Source: Methylococcales bacterium (GTDB lineage: Bacteria > Pseudomonadota > Gammaproteobacteria > Methylococcales > Methylomonadaceae). Taken from it: a stretch of DNA of 23,942 nt. The notes under the pieces were generated by a model. The model searched no databases and was not told the DNA's origin. It saw nothing but the letters and a program-made list of their open reading frames with translations. The stretch spans positions 1 through 23,942 of the forward strand of contig SHZG01000012.1 in the NCBI GenBank assembly GCA_009692395.1. Direction: 5' to 3'. Positions within the stretch are counted from its first letter, which is position 1. Every line of letters starts with the position of its first letter. The position numbers and the translations under genes are program-made. Shown here in pieces: positions 7,439 through 17,364 of this stretch.

Positions 7439-8665
7439 TTAAAAGTTACCATGAAACCAATTCTTTATTGTGTCAAACCATCCAGAACTGTCAGGATCAA
7501 TACTGCTACCTAAGTGCTGATGCGTTTGTCCGTATATCAATAAGCCAACACCTGTGGAATGAATAGGGTTGTTTACCACTTCGATTAATCCTGTGACATT
7601 TTGTGGCCCACCTCTCCTGACGGGTATATGAAAAATATCTTCTGCCAAGTCAATTAATCCCATGACTTTTGAACTGCCGCCTGTCAATATGATGCTAGCG
7701 GCAATCGTATCTTCAAAACCACTACTCCTTAACTCAGACTGCACTAACAATAATAATTCTTCGTAACGTAGCTCTATAACTTCTGCTAAATTTTGTGCGG
7801 AAATTTTGCGCGGCGATTTATCGCCAATACTGGGTATTTCAATTGACGCTGCCACATCGACTAACTGCATTAACGCACACGCATATTTACGCTTAATTTC
7901 TTCGGCACTAACCGTTGGGATGCGCAATGCGACAGCAATATCATTGGTGACTTGATCGCCTGCAACAGGAATAACGGCGGTGTGCTGAATCGCACCACCC
8001 GAATAAATAGCAATATCGGTAGTACCCCCACCAATATCTATTAAGCACACGCCTAGTTCTTTTTCATCGTCCGTCAGCACAGAATTACAGGAAGCCAGTT
8101 GTTCTAGGACTAGAGCTTCTACTTCTAAGCCACAACGGTGAATACATTTTATGATGTTCTGCGCAGCACTCACACTGCATGTGACCATGTGAACTTTAGC
8201 CTCAAGGCGTATGCCTGACATACCAATCGGTTCTTTTATCCCACCTTGCAGGTCGATAACAAACTCTTGCGGTAGAATATGTAAAATCTTTTGATCGGCA
8301 GGAATAGCCACTGCTCGCGCCGAGTCGATGACTCGGTCTATGTCGTATTGGGTCACTTCTTGATCTTTAATTGCCACAATGCCATGAGAATTAAAACTTC
8401 TAATGTGGCAACCTGCGATACCTGCAAACACAGATTTAATTTGACAGCCAGCCATGAGTTCGGCTTCTGCAATGGCACGTTGTATCGATTGTACGGTGGA
8501 TTCCAGATTGACAACGACCCCTTTTTTAAGTCCGCGCGAAGGCGTAGAGCCTATGCCTATTATTTCAAGTTTGCCATCACTGGACAGCTCTCCCACAATA
8601 GCAGCAACTTTTGATGTGCCAATATCCAGACCCACAATTAAATTACGTTCGGTTTTTTTCGCCAT
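7439..8665 (-). CDS. ftsA: Cell division protein FtsA
   Basis: FtsA is the actin-like ATPase that tethers FtsZ filaments to the inner membrane and recruits later division proteins. It has 408 residues. The actin-fold phosphate-1 loop GLDIGTSKVAAIVGE lies at residues 12-26. The FtsA-specific 1C (SHS2) region is next, and the second phosphate loop LIDIGGGTTDIAIY sits near the middle. The last 16 residues (SSGWFDTIKNWFHGNF) form an aromatic amphipathic helix that matches the membrane-targeting sequence of the family. ATG 8665 follows an AGAGTAG ribosome site. Its order in the unit is ftsQ, ftsA, ftsZ, as in E. coli. Confidence 0.97.
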   Translation of the reverse strand: MAKKTERNLIVGLDIGTSKVAAIVGELSSDGKLEIIGIGSTPSRGLKKGVVVNLESTVQSIQRAIAEAELMAGCQIKSVFAGIAGCHIRSFNSHGIVAIKDQEVTQYDIDRVIDSARAVAIPADQKILHILPQEFVIDLQGGIKEPIGMSGIRLEAKVHMVTCSVSAAQNIIKCIHRCGLEVEALVLEQLASCNSVLTDDEKELGVCLIDIGGGTTDIAIYSGGAIQHTAVIPVAGDQVTNDIAVALRIPTVSAEEIKRKYACALMQLVDVAASIEIPSIGDKSPRKISAQNLAEVIELRYEELLLLVQSELRSSGFEDTIAASIILTGGSSKVMGLIDLAEDIFHIPVRRGGPQNVTGLIEVVNNPIHSTGVGLLIYGQTHQHLGSSIDPDSSGWFDTIKNWFHGNF

Positions 8666-8680
8666 GTTGTCTACTCTGTA

Positions 8681-9448
8681 TTACCTTTTTTCTGGACTAG
8701 TTATTGTACTTTGCGGGTTACCGCTTGCAATTGCTTTCCAGTCAAATTCGGGCGTTCCTGCTTTCCACGACACTGAATAGCCATTAGGATACCTTAAATC
8801 AACCACTGCCATTGCATCAATCTGTTCGTGTTGTAATACAGTCAAGGTTTTTAAAAACCGCTGTAATTTTTTTAACTGGTCACTGCGCCCTAACAATATC
8901 TCTAGCCCATTGGCTAACTTGATTTTCCATGCCCAACGATTGTTAATGGTAAATGCTGCCAACTCCAACGACTGATCTGCTAATGTGGTTTTAACGCCTT
9001 TCATTATTTCCAAGGTTTTCACTTGTTGGTGCTCAGACCCTGTTAACTCCAATAAATCATCAAAAGGCTCTATATTTTTAGGTGTAAAAATCACGCCTTC
9101 TTTACTAATCAGGCTTTTTTCACCCCAACGAACGAATGGCTTTCGTTCCTGCACTTTTATATCAATCGCATCAGGCCAAACTCGCTTAACCGTCACGGAA
9201 TCAACCCAAGGTAAAGTCGAAACCGCCGCATGGATTACCTGAACATCTGCATCAAAAAAACCCGTGTTTACCAGCGGTTCTAAGGCTGCTTGCATCTCAT
9301 CTTTGTCTAGGTATTGAAAAATACCTTCAGTTCTTACATATTTGATGGGGAATGCTGTTACCAAACGCGTATTAATAGCATCTAACCCATACTTCCACGT
9401 TACGCCTGCTAACAATGCAACCACCAGCAAAAATTTCGCAGCCGTCAT
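8681..9448 (-). CDS. ftsQ: Cell division protein FtsQ
   Basis: FtsQ is a bitopic inner-membrane protein that scaffolds FtsB/FtsL in the divisome. With the chosen start it has 255 residues. There is a short cytoplasmic tail, then one transmembrane segment (about residues 4-17, FLLVVALLAGVTW). The POTRA domain starts near VRTEGIFQYLDKDEM, and the FtsQ domain contains WVDSVTVKRVWPDAIDIKVQERKPFVRWG. I prefer ATG 9446-9448, which lies 5 bases after the ddl stop with AGGG upstream. The longer alternative starts at GTG 9482-9484 and would overlap ddl by 31 bases. That alternative adds 12 residues and cannot be excluded. Confidence 0.93.
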   Translation of the reverse strand: MTAAKFLLVVALLAGVTWKYGLDAINTRLVTAFPIKYVRTEGIFQYLDKDEMQAALEPLVNTGFFDADVQVIHAAVSTLPWVDSVTVKRVWPDAIDIKVQERKPFVRWGEKSLISKEGVIFTPKNIEPFDDLLELTGSEHQQVKTLEIMKGVKTTLADQSLELAAFTINNRWAWKIKLANGLEILLGRSDQLKKLQRFLKTLTVLQHEQIDAMAVVDLRYPNGYSVSWKAGTPEFDWKAIASGNPQSTITSPEKR

Positions 9449-9453
9449 GCTGC

Positions 9454-10374
9454 TTACCCTAAACTGGTTGCCAAAATTTTCCACACCAACGTGTCAAAAT
9501 TTATACCCGCTTGTTTAGCTGCCATTGGTACTAAACTGTGGTCAGTCATTCCAGGTACGGTATTGACTTCAATCAATTGCGTCTGTCCTGCGTCATCAAT
9601 AAAGACATCCACTCTTGCCCAACCCTTGACTCCAATCACGTCACAGGCTGTGACAGCTAATTGCTGCAATCGTTGCTCCTGCTCTTCAGGCAAGCCACAA
9701 GGGCAATGGTATTGGGTGGTGGTTGCTTGATATTTAGCGTCATAATCATAAAAAGCATTGGGTGTTTCCAAGCGGATAACGGGCAACGCGACACCATTTA
9801 ATACACCAACAGTGTACTCTTTGCCTGTTACCCACGCTTCTGCATACACATCACAACGATAATCAGCGGCTATGTTTAATGCGGCAACTAACTCTTCACG
9901 GCTATGGGCTTTGCTCATGCCAATGCTAGAGCCTTCTTGTGCAGGTTTAACGATAACAGGAAAGCCCAGTTTTTCGATACAGGCATCTATATCAACGTCG
10001 GTTTTTAACAAAAACCACTTAGGTGTGACTAAGCCGTAACCCTGCCAACACAATTTGGTTCTTAATTTATCCATTGCCAACGCGGATGCCAACACGCCGC
10101 TACCCGTGTAAGGAAGTCCTAACACCTCTAGCACGCCTTGTAATACGCCATCTTCACCGCCGCGACCATGAATAATGATAAAGACTCTATCGAATTTACT
10201 GTTCGCTAAGGCATCAATGGGGCTATTCACCACATCAACAGCAACTACATCAACACCTTGTTGTTTTAAGGCTTGATAGACAGCCGCGCCACTGCGTAAA
10301 GAAACGTCTCTTTCTGCCGCTGTGCCGCCCATGACTACCGCTACACGACCAAATTGTTCTGGGTTTTCAATCAT
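9454..10374 (-). CDS. ddlB: D-alanine--D-alanine ligase
   Basis: The ligase joins two D-alanines with ATP to give the dipeptide that MurF adds to the peptidoglycan precursor. It is a 306-residue ATP-grasp enzyme. The N-terminal signature is GGTAAERDVSLRSG (residues 16-29, Glu21), and HGRGGEDG (69-76) is followed by LGLPYTGSG. The loop YDYDAKYQ carries a Tyr where D-Ala ligases (rather than D-lactate ligases) have it. The C-terminal metal site is LIEVNTVPGMTDHSLVP. Its ATG overlaps the murB stop in an ATGA arrangement, so translation is probably coupled. The dcw position corresponds to ddlB of E. coli. Confidence 0.96.
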   Translation of the reverse strand: MIENPEQFGRVAVVMGGTAAERDVSLRSGAAVYQALKQQGVDVVAVDVVNSPIDALANSKFDRVFIIIHGRGGEDGVLQGVLEVLGLPYTGSGVLASALAMDKLRTKLCWQGYGLVTPKWFLLKTDVDIDACIEKLGFPVIVKPAQEGSSIGMSKAHSREELVAALNIAADYRCDVYAEAWVTGKEYTVGVLNGVALPVIRLETPNAFYDYDAKYQATTTQYHCPCGLPEEQEQRLQQLAVTACDVIGVKGWARVDVFIDDAGQTQLIEVNTVPGMTDHSLVPMAAKQAGINFDTLVWKILATSLG

Positions 10375-11243
10375 AATTTCTCACCTACCATGCACACTTC
10401 CGTTACTAACAGCACACCGTGTTGTTCATTGACTTTTGTTTGTACAATACTCATTAATTCTTCAATATCTGCCGCCGTTGCATTGCCCGTATTGACAATA
10501 AAATTGGCGTGTTTTTCTGATACACACGCACCGCCGATGCAGTAACCTTTTAAACCTGTTTGTTCTATCAAACGGGCGGCATAATCACCGTCTGGATTCT
10601 TGAATACTGAACCACAACTGGGCTGATTAGTCGGCTGGGTTTGGTTACGTTTTTCCAATAAGCCTTTAATTTTTTGTTGACTAGCAATCGTATCGCCCTC
10701 AGGCAGTTGTAATAACACGCTTAAAAACCATTCACCATCTTCGCCTTTAACAGAGCGATAATTAACAGTAAAATCAGTCGGTTGGCGCACAATAACGTCA
10801 CCTTGCGCGTTCAATATATCCACTTGCTTAACCAGCGACCACGTCTCACCACCAAATGCACCTGCATTCATTTTTAACGCGCCGCCCATCGTACCAGGAA
10901 TACCCGCTAAAAATTCCGCGCCCACTAAACCTTGTTCAGCACAAAACCGCGCAACATGAGCGCAAGGCACACCCGCTTCCACATACACCAAACCATCCTC
11001 AGTACGGTACATGGCTTTTAAACGCCCTTTGGTATTAATCACCGTACCGCGTATACCGCCGTCTCTAATCAATAGATTAGAGCCAAGCCCGATCCAAAGC
11101 ACAGGTTCATTGGCAGGCAGACCGGCAACAAATTCAATCAAATCCGCTTTATCAAATGGGATATACAAAGTATCCGCAATACCACCGACGCGCCAACTAG
11201 TGTATTTCGCCAGTTTTTCATTAGTTAATAACTGCCCTTTCAT
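10371..11243 (-). CDS. murB: UDP-N-acetylenolpyruvoylglucosamine reductase MurB
   Basis: MurB is the FAD enzyme that uses NADPH to reduce UDP-GlcNAc-enolpyruvate to UDP-MurNAc. At 290 residues it is shorter than E. coli MurB (about 340) and fits the type II form. The FAD-binding motifs are TSWRVGG (15-21), GLGSNLLIRDGG (52-63) and AGIPGTMGGALKMNAGAFG (113-131). The proton-donating serine is Ser212 in SCGSVFKNP. It follows murC with a 4-base ATGA overlap and precedes ddl with another. murB within the dcw cluster, between murC and ddl, differs from E. coli (where murB is elsewhere) but is common in other proteobacteria. Confidence 0.96.
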   Translation of the reverse strand: MKGQLLTNEKLAKYTSWRVGGIADTLYIPFDKADLIEFVAGLPANEPVLWIGLGSNLLIRDGGIRGTVINTKGRLKAMYRTEDGLVYVEAGVPCAHVARFCAEQGLVGAEFLAGIPGTMGGALKMNAGAFGGETWSLVKQVDILNAQGDVIVRQPTDFTVNYRSVKGEDGEWFLSVLLQLPEGDTIASQQKIKGLLEKRNQTQPTNQPSCGSVFKNPDGDYAARLIEQTGLKGYCIGGACVSEKHANFIVNTGNATAADIEELMSIVQTKVNEQHGVLLVTEVCMVGEKL

Positions 11244-12679
11244 TCGCCTGCTAACGCCTCGGCTAACGATTGCGGTAAGTGACTGGCAATCTGTCCAACA
11301 TTACCCGCACCCATCGTCAACACCACATCATCTGCTTTAACAATCCCAGCCAACACGCTGGGTAATTCTTGCCAATTTTCTAAAAATATAGGGTCAACGT
11401 GTCCGCGTAAACGAATCGCTCGCGCCAATGCACGTCCATCCGCACCTGCAATCGGAGCTTCACCTGCCGAATAGACTTCCATTAAAATCAACACGGCAAC
11501 GCCTGATAACACATGAGCGAAATCTTCAAATAAATCACGGGTGCGCGTGTAACGGTGCGGTTGAAATACAATCACTGAACGTCTATCTGGCCATGCTTGT
11601 TTTAAGGCTTCTAAGGTCGCAGCAATCTCACGCGGATGGTGTCCGTAATCATCTACTAAAGTGAGTTTACCGTCACCAATAGCTACATCGCCTTGCAACT
11701 GAAACCGTCGCCCAACCCCTTTAAATGCGCCTAGGCTGTTGATAATCGCACTGTCTGCCACTTCTAGCTTACTAGCGACTGCAATCGCCGCTAATGAATT
11801 GAGCATATTATGCCAACCAGGCATATTGAGCGTCACTTGCAACGGTGGATAATCGCCTTTGCGTAGCACGGTAAAATGGGTATGCATTCCTTGTTGTTGA
11901 ATATCAACAGCGCGGACATCGGCATCTTCGTGGACACCATAAGTCACGACAGGTTTGGAAATTTGCGGTAATACTTCGCGCACACCCTCATCATCCAAAC
12001 ACATTACCGCTAAGCCATAGAACGGCAAGTGGTGTAAAAATTCAATAAAGGTATCTTTTAAACGCTGGAAACTACCTTGATAAGTTTCCATGTGATCTTG
12101 GTCAATATTAGTGACGATAGCCATCATGGGCTGCAAATATAAAAATGACGCATCACTTTCATCGGCTTCAGCGACTAAATAATGACCTAAACCTAATTTC
12201 GCATTCGTTCCCGCACTGTTTAAGCGTCCCCCAATCACAAACGTGGGATCCAGTCCGCCTTCGGCAAGAATACTGGAGGTTAAACTGGTGGTAGTGGTTT
12301 TGCCGTGTGTACCCGCAACCGCAATACCGAAACGAAACCGCATGAGTTCAGCTAACATTTCTGCACGAGGAATCACAGGAATACGTCGCAAATAGGCTTC
12401 ATCAATTTCTGCATTACTACGGTCTATGGCAGTTGAAGCCACGACCACATCGACGTTGGCAATATTTTCACGTTGATGACCGATGACAATAGTAATGCCT
12501 AAATCAGCTAAACGTTCCGTGACCGCGCTTTCTTTAATATCTGAACCTGATACCGTATAACCTAAGTTCGACAATACCTCGGCAATACCGCTCATGCCTG
12601 TACCGCCGATACCGACAAAGTGAATGCGCTCAATATTACCTAGCGTCTGTCCTAGCGTTTTAACGTGGGTCGCATTCAT
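11240..12679 (-). CDS. murC: UDP-N-acetylmuramate--L-alanine ligase MurC
   Basis: MurC adds the first amino acid, L-alanine, to UDP-MurNAc with ATP. The 479-residue protein has the N-terminal UDP-binding loop HFVGIGGTGMSGIAEVL (residues 20-36). The Mur ligase P-loop GTHGKTTT is at 123-130, and the central EADESDASFLYL region and the C-terminal domain begin with DDYGHHPREI. Its start overlaps the murG stop by 4 bases (ATGA), and its stop overlaps the murB start in the same way. Confidence 0.97.
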   Translation of the reverse strand: MNATHVKTLGQTLGNIERIHFVGIGGTGMSGIAEVLSNLGYTVSGSDIKESAVTERLADLGITIVIGHQRENIANVDVVVASTAIDRSNAEIDEAYLRRIPVIPRAEMLAELMRFRFGIAVAGTHGKTTTTSLTSSILAEGGLDPTFVIGGRLNSAGTNAKLGLGHYLVAEADESDASFLYLQPMMAIVTNIDQDHMETYQGSFQRLKDTFIEFLHHLPFYGLAVMCLDDEGVREVLPQISKPVVTYGVHEDADVRAVDIQQQGMHTHFTVLRKGDYPPLQVTLNMPGWHNMLNSLAAIAVASKLEVADSAIINSLGAFKGVGRRFQLQGDVAIGDGKLTLVDDYGHHPREIAATLEALKQAWPDRRSVIVFQPHRYTRTRDLFEDFAHVLSGVAVLILMEVYSAGEAPIAGADGRALARAIRLRGHVDPIFLENWQELPSVLAGIVKADDVVLTMGAGNVGQIASHLPQSLAEALAGE

Positions 12680-13749
12680 GATTTCGCCTCTGCGATACAG
12701 TAATTAGCAACGACTTCCGTTGCATCCAAACGAGCCAGCCGTGTTGTCGCGCTACTCATTTCATTCAAATTGTTCAGCATGAACGTTAGTTGTTCCGCTA
12801 ATGTGTCTGCGTTCAAATCTTTTTGCATCAATAATATGCCTGCATTGGCATCGGTTAAATAGTGGGCATTCGCCGTTTGATGATCGTCAATTGCACTGGG
12901 TAACGGCACAAAAATGGCAGGAATGCCAACAGCGGCAACTTCACTAATCGTCATTGCGCCTGCACGACAAATCAAACTATCTGCCCATTGATACGCGGCT
13001 GCCATGTCGTTAATAAATGCTGTTGCTTCTGCGTCTATGCCCAAGGCTTGATAACGTTCTGCAACCTGCGCTTGCATAGCTGCACCTGTTTGGTGTTTGA
13101 TTTGTACGGCGGGTGTGTCTGCTTGTGACCGCCAATGAGCAATCGCTTCAGGCACAACTTCATTGAGTATTTTCGCCCCTTGACTGCCGCCGATTATCAA
13201 GATTTTTACGCCCTGCCCTACGGCGGGTTCGCGCTCATGAAGTTGGTCTAAAAACTGTTTTCTTAGTGGATTACCTGTGCAGATTGCCCCAGTCGATTTT
13301 TTAAAGCTATTAGGAAATGCCTCTAACACGCGGTTAGCAATCCGTGCCAGTAAACGATTAGTGGTGCCGACTACACGATTTTGTTCGTGTATCACTAAGG
13401 GAATACCTAATAACTTTGCCATTAAACCACCCGGCCCTGCAACAAAGCCGCCCATACCTAATACCACATCGGGTTTACGTTGGCGTAAGACTTTTGCCGC
13501 TTGACCACAGGCTTTAACTAAACCAAATACAGCGGTGATTTTCGATAACACCCCTTTACCGCGTATCCCTGCTACCGAGATAATATCAATGGCAATGCCA
13601 TTTTCAGGTACTACGCGACTTTCCAAGCCTTTTTGTGTGCCTAGCCAACTAACCTGCCAACCTTTTTCTAACAGTGATTGGGCAACAGCTAACGCAGGGA
13701 ATACATGACCACCTGTGCCACCTGCCATAATAACAACTCGTTTAGTCAT
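12676..13749 (-). CDS. murG: Lipid II synthase MurG (GlcNAc transferase)
   Basis: MurG transfers GlcNAc from UDP-GlcNAc to lipid I at the inner face of the cytoplasmic membrane, making lipid II. It has 357 residues. The GT28 N-terminal glycine loop GGTGGH lies at residues 10-15. A second glycine-rich motif, IIGGSQGAKILNEVVP, is in the linker region, and the UDP-GlcNAc site SLICRAGAMTISEVAAVGIPAIFVPLP is near 258-284. It starts 1 base after the ftsW stop without a clear ribosome site, so it probably relies on coupled translation from ftsW. Confidence 0.97.
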   Translation of the reverse strand: MTKRVVIMAGGTGGHVFPALAVAQSLLEKGWQVSWLGTQKGLESRVVPENGIAIDIISVAGIRGKGVLSKITAVFGLVKACGQAAKVLRQRKPDVVLGMGGFVAGPGGLMAKLLGIPLVIHEQNRVVGTTNRLLARIANRVLEAFPNSFKKSTGAICTGNPLRKQFLDQLHEREPAVGQGVKILIIGGSQGAKILNEVVPEAIAHWRSQADTPAVQIKHQTGAAMQAQVAERYQALGIDAEATAFINDMAAAYQWADSLICRAGAMTISEVAAVGIPAIFVPLPSAIDDHQTANAHYLTDANAGILLMQKDLNADTLAEQLTFMLNNLNEMSSATTRLARLDATEVVANYCIAEAKS

Positions 13750-13750
13750 G

Positions 13751-14908
13751 TTAAATTTTTACCCCTGTTCCCTTATTTAATTCGGCAATTTCACTGTAGA
13801 CACGAAATAACAGTGCGACTGCGCAACACATAATCATAAGACTACCACCGCCATAACTCATTAATGGCAAGGTCAATCCCTTAGTAGGTAACAACCCCAT
13901 ATTAACACCCATGTTAACGAATGATTGAAAACCAAACCAAATACCCAAGCCATAAGCGACAAACGCAGAAAATCGTTGCCCTGCTTGTTCAGCGGCGATA
14001 CCCACTGCAAACATGCGCCACACCAATAATGCAAATAAGCCAATCACTGTAACCACACCCAATAAGCCTAATTCTTCTGCGATAACCGAAAAAAGAAAAT
14101 CGGTATGCGCTTCGGGTAAATAAAATAATTTTTGTACACCGCTACCTAAACCAACCCCCAGCCATTCACCACGACCAAAGGAAATTAAGGCTTGCGTCAA
14201 CTGAAAGCCCGTATCTAAAGGATCAGCCCACGGATCCATAAAACTGGTGACGCGCTTGAGGCGATAGGGTGAAAACAGCACCAACAATATGACTAAGACG
14301 GCGACCGAACCTAACAACACAGAAAACTGGGACAATCGCGCCCCCGCTAAAAACATAATGCCCATAGCAATCATTAAAATCACCACGGATGCACCAAAAT
14401 CTGGCTCTAATAGCAGTAATACACACGCCATCGAAAATAAAATTAACGGATTAACCAAGCCGAATGCTGATTGTTGTACGGTCTGTTGGTGGCGGGTCAC
14501 ATAGCCTGCCATATAAATAACCGAAAAAAACTTAATCACTTCAGCGACGTGTATTCTTAGTCCGCCTATTGATAGCCAACGTACACTACCATTTACTCTA
14601 ATACCTAGCCCAGGTATGAGGACAAGAACCAAGAGTATTAGCCCGCTAATAAATAACCACACGCTCCATTTTTCCCATACGCGTAGCGGCGTTACAGTAA
14701 CAATAGCCCCTAACACTAAGCCAAGCCCCATGTGTATTAATTGCCGCGTTGGGTAATAAAATTCACTGCCTGAGACTTTTACACCCAAATGCAGTGAAGC
14801 AGACGCGACCATCACAAAACCAATCAGCAATAAACTCGAACAGGCAACCACCAGTAAGAGGTCAAAATGAAAACGTACTTTTAATGATGTTCCAATTCGT
14901 TTACTCAC
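13751..14908 (-). CDS. ftsW: Septal peptidoglycan polymerase FtsW (SEDS family)
   Basis: FtsW is the SEDS glycosyltransferase that polymerises lipid II at the septum together with FtsI. It is a 385-residue multi-spanning membrane protein of about ten hydrophobic segments. SEDS landmarks are NGSVRWL (106-112), FQPSE-like AEVIKFF (122-128) and the extracellular loop YLPEAHTDFLFSVIAEELG, with the catalytic-site candidate Asp270. The closing signature LMSYGGGS is at 349-356. The start overlaps the murD stop by 4 bases (ATGA). Confidence 0.96.
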   Translation of the reverse strand: MSKRIGTSLKVRFHFDLLLVVACSSLLLIGFVMVASASLHLGVKVSGSEFYYPTRQLIHMGLGLVLGAIVTVTPLRVWEKWSVWLFISGLILLVLVLIPGLGIRVNGSVRWLSIGGLRIHVAEVIKFFSVIYMAGYVTRHQQTVQQSAFGLVNPLILFSMACVLLLLEPDFGASVVILMIAMGIMFLAGARLSQFSVLLGSVAVLVILLVLFSPYRLKRVTSFMDPWADPLDTGFQLTQALISFGRGEWLGVGLGSGVQKLFYLPEAHTDFLFSVIAEELGLLGVVTVIGLFALLVWRMFAVGIAAEQAGQRFSAFVAYGLGIWFGFQSFVNMGVNMGLLPTKGLTLPLMSYGGGSLMIMCCAVALLFRVYSEIAELNKGTGVKI

Positions 14909-16275
14909 GCCACTAATGCCAGTACCGCTTGAGCGAACTGGTTGCCCCTGTCTTGATAGTTTTTATATTGATCAAGACTGGCACACGCAGGTGAGAGCAA
15001 TACACTATCACCAGCACTGGCAAGACTCGCTGCTATTTGTACAGCTTGCACCATGTTGTCAGCACGATGAACAGGCACACAATCTGCCAATGCGTATGCT
15101 ATTAAATGTGCATCTTTACCCATTAACACCACGCCTTTGGTTTTTTCTTGAACCACAGGCGTTAATTCATGCATGTCCGCGCCTTTGGCATCACCACCTG
15201 CAATCAAAATAACTTTACGATCATAGCCTTCTAAGGCGGCAATACACGCGCCAATATTGGTGGCTTTGGAGTCATTAACCCAAGTGATACCGTGGATTTG
15301 TGCGACCCGCTGCATTCTGTGTTCCAAGCCTTTAAAGACTTTCAATGCTGAGCAGAGTGCAGTCACATCCAAGCCAACAGCAACACCTAATGCTAATGCG
15401 GCTAATGCATTCGCTGCATTGTGTCTGCCTTCTAGCGGTAATTCAGCGAGTGCCATCAGCGGCGATTGTTGATACATTAAATATTCGGTGTCACCTTGAT
15501 AGGCGAGAGAAAAATCTGCTTCGCCTTTAATTGAAAAAGACAATACCTTCCGTCCTTCTTCTCGCATGGCAGCCACTAAAACATCATCGATATTAATCAC
15601 CATCACGCCATCACCTTGATACACGCGTTGTTTTTCTTCGGCGTATTCTGCTATATCGGCGTGTCTATCTAAATGATCGGCACTGACATTCAATACAGTC
15701 GCTGCGGCTGCATTTAATACGGAGGTACGTTCTAACTGAAAACTGGATAGCTCTAAAACGTAAAGTTCAGCATTGTGCGCTAGCAAATCAAGTGCAGGTG
15801 TACCCAAATTACCACCAATGGCAACACGTTTACCTGCGGCGGTTGCCATATCGCCTAACATAGTGGTCACGGTGCTTTTACCGTTGGACCCTGTAATAGC
15901 AACAATGGGTACGTTGACAGAGCAAGCAAATAAATCAATATCACTGACTATGTTCGCGCCATTGGCTATCGCCTTACTGATGGATTGTTCATGCAGTGAC
16001 ACACCAGGGCTAACAATTAAATGCGTGGCAACTTGAAACGCAGCATCATCAAAACCGCCTGTAAACACAGCCACATCGGGGCTATGTTGAAAAAAACTGT
16101 CAATTAACGGGGGTTTATCACGACTATCAATAATGGCAAAACTAAAGCCTAGGCGTTGTAAAAACCGCGCGACTGACATACCCGTAATACCCAAGCCCAC
16201 CACTAACACTTTAGCGTGTTGAGGGTCTAAGAAAAAACGACTTTTTAACGATTCGATAATGACGGTGTCATTCAT
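14905..16275 (-). CDS. murD: UDP-N-acetylmuramoylalanine--D-glutamate ligase MurD
   Basis: MurD adds D-glutamate to UDP-MurNAc-L-Ala with ATP. It has 456 residues. The N-terminal UDP-binding fold is VLVVGLGITGMSVARFL (23-39), and the ligase P-loop GSNGKST is at 129-135. DHLDRH lies in the central domain, EHRMQ at the hinge, and WVNDSKATN opens the C-terminal domain. ATG 16275 follows a GAGATAAACA ribosome site, 3 bases past the mraY stop. Confidence 0.97.
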   Translation of the reverse strand: MNDTVIIESLKSRFFLDPQHAKVLVVGLGITGMSVARFLQRLGFSFAIIDSRDKPPLIDSFFQHSPDVAVFTGGFDDAAFQVATHLIVSPGVSLHEQSISKAIANGANIVSDIDLFACSVNVPIVAITGSNGKSTVTTMLGDMATAAGKRVAIGGNLGTPALDLLAHNAELYVLELSSFQLERTSVLNAAAATVLNVSADHLDRHADIAEYAEEKQRVYQGDGVMVINIDDVLVAAMREEGRKVLSFSIKGEADFSLAYQGDTEYLMYQQSPLMALAELPLEGRHNAANALAALALGVAVGLDVTALCSALKVFKGLEHRMQRVAQIHGITWVNDSKATNIGACIAALEGYDRKVILIAGGDAKGADMHELTPVVQEKTKGVVLMGKDAHLIAYALADCVPVHRADNMVQAVQIAASLASAGDSVLLSPACASLDQYKNYQDRGNQFAQAVLALVA

Positions 16276-16278
16276 TGT

Positions 16279-17361
16279 TTATCTCAATTTCAACGTGGCT
16301 AAACCAATCAATACTAAAATAACGGTAATAATCCAAAACCGCACAATCACACGCGGCTCAGGCCAGCCTTTTAATTCAAAATGATGATGAATCGGTGCCA
16401 TACGAAACACCCGTTTGCCTGTCAATTTGAACGAGGCAACTTGTATAATGACCGACAGGGTTTCCATGACAAACACCCCACCCATAATCACTAAGACGAT
16501 TTCCTGTCTAACCAATACTGCCAACACGCCCAACGCCGCGCCTAATGCTAACGCACCGACATCCCCCATAAACACCATTGCAGGGTAAGCGTTAAACCAT
16601 AAAAAGCCCAAGCCTGCACCGACTAAGGCAGCACAAAATACGATGAGTTCGCCTGCATTCGGTAGATAGGGAATGGCTAAATAATCTGAGAAACTGACGT
16701 GACCTGATAGATAGGCAAAAATACCTAAACCTGCCGCGACCATTGTGGTTGGCATGATAGCCAAACCATCTAAGCCATCGGTTAAATTAACGGCATTACT
16801 GGTGCCGACAATGACAAAATAGGTCAAAACAACGTAAGTCCAGCCCATGTCCAACATGACATCTTTAAAAAGTGGAATGATGAACTGGGTTTCTGCGGGT
16901 AATACGGCAGTTTTATACAAAAAAACCGCCGCAGTTAAACCGATAACGGACTGCCAAAAATATTTAGCTCTCGCTGATAACCCATCATTATTACGCTCCA
17001 CTACTTTACGATAATCATCAATAAAGCCCACCACACCGTAGCCCATCGTTACCAGCAAAATCACCCAAATATAACGATTCCTTAGGTCTGCCCACAATAG
17101 CGTGCTAACGGCAATCGCCACCAAAATTAATGTACCGCCCATGGTTGGTGTGCCAGATTTCTCATAATGTGATTTTGGCCCTAACTCACGAATACTCTGC
17201 CCGATTTTGTTACTGCTTAATTTTCTAATCATCACTGGGCCAATAATAAATGCAATGGTCAATGAGGTTAATGCGGCGAGAATGGCTCGAAAGGTCAGGT
17301 AGTGGAATACTCTGAAACTACTAGCAAAGCTCATTAAATATTCTGAAAAATAAAGTAACAT
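16279..17361 (-). CDS. mraY: Phospho-N-acetylmuramoyl-pentapeptide transferase MraY
   Basis: MraY is the integral membrane enzyme that transfers phospho-MurNAc-pentapeptide to undecaprenyl phosphate, forming lipid I. It has 360 residues, the same length as the E. coli enzyme. The metal and catalytic aspartates are Asp115 and Asp116 (FIDDYRK) and Asp267 (FMGDVGALALG). Also present are the NLTDGLDGL loop (192-200) and the histidine cluster APIHHHFELKGWPE. About ten hydrophobic segments are visible. The start has an AGGA ribosome site, and the gap to murF is 3 bases. Confidence 0.98.
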   Translation of the reverse strand: MLLYFSEYLMSFASSFRVFHYLTFRAILAALTSLTIAFIIGPVMIRKLSSNKIGQSIRELGPKSHYEKSGTPTMGGTLILVAIAVSTLLWADLRNRYIWVILLVTMGYGVVGFIDDYRKVVERNNDGLSARAKYFWQSVIGLTAAVFLYKTAVLPAETQFIIPLFKDVMLDMGWTYVVLTYFVIVGTSNAVNLTDGLDGLAIMPTTMVAAGLGIFAYLSGHVSFSDYLAIPYLPNAGELIVFCAALVGAGLGFLWFNAYPAMVFMGDVGALALGAALGVLAVLVRQEIVLVIMGGVFVMETLSVIIQVASFKLTGKRVFRMAPIHHHFELKGWPEPRVIVRFWIITVILVLIGLATLKLR

Positions 17362-17364
17362 TAT

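Noticed and set aside
6945..7442. Long plus-strand open frame opposite ftsZ (165 codons)
   Set aside because: It is fully antisense to ftsZ, has no ribosome site or family resemblance, and its Pro/Ile-rich composition is that of a mirror frame.
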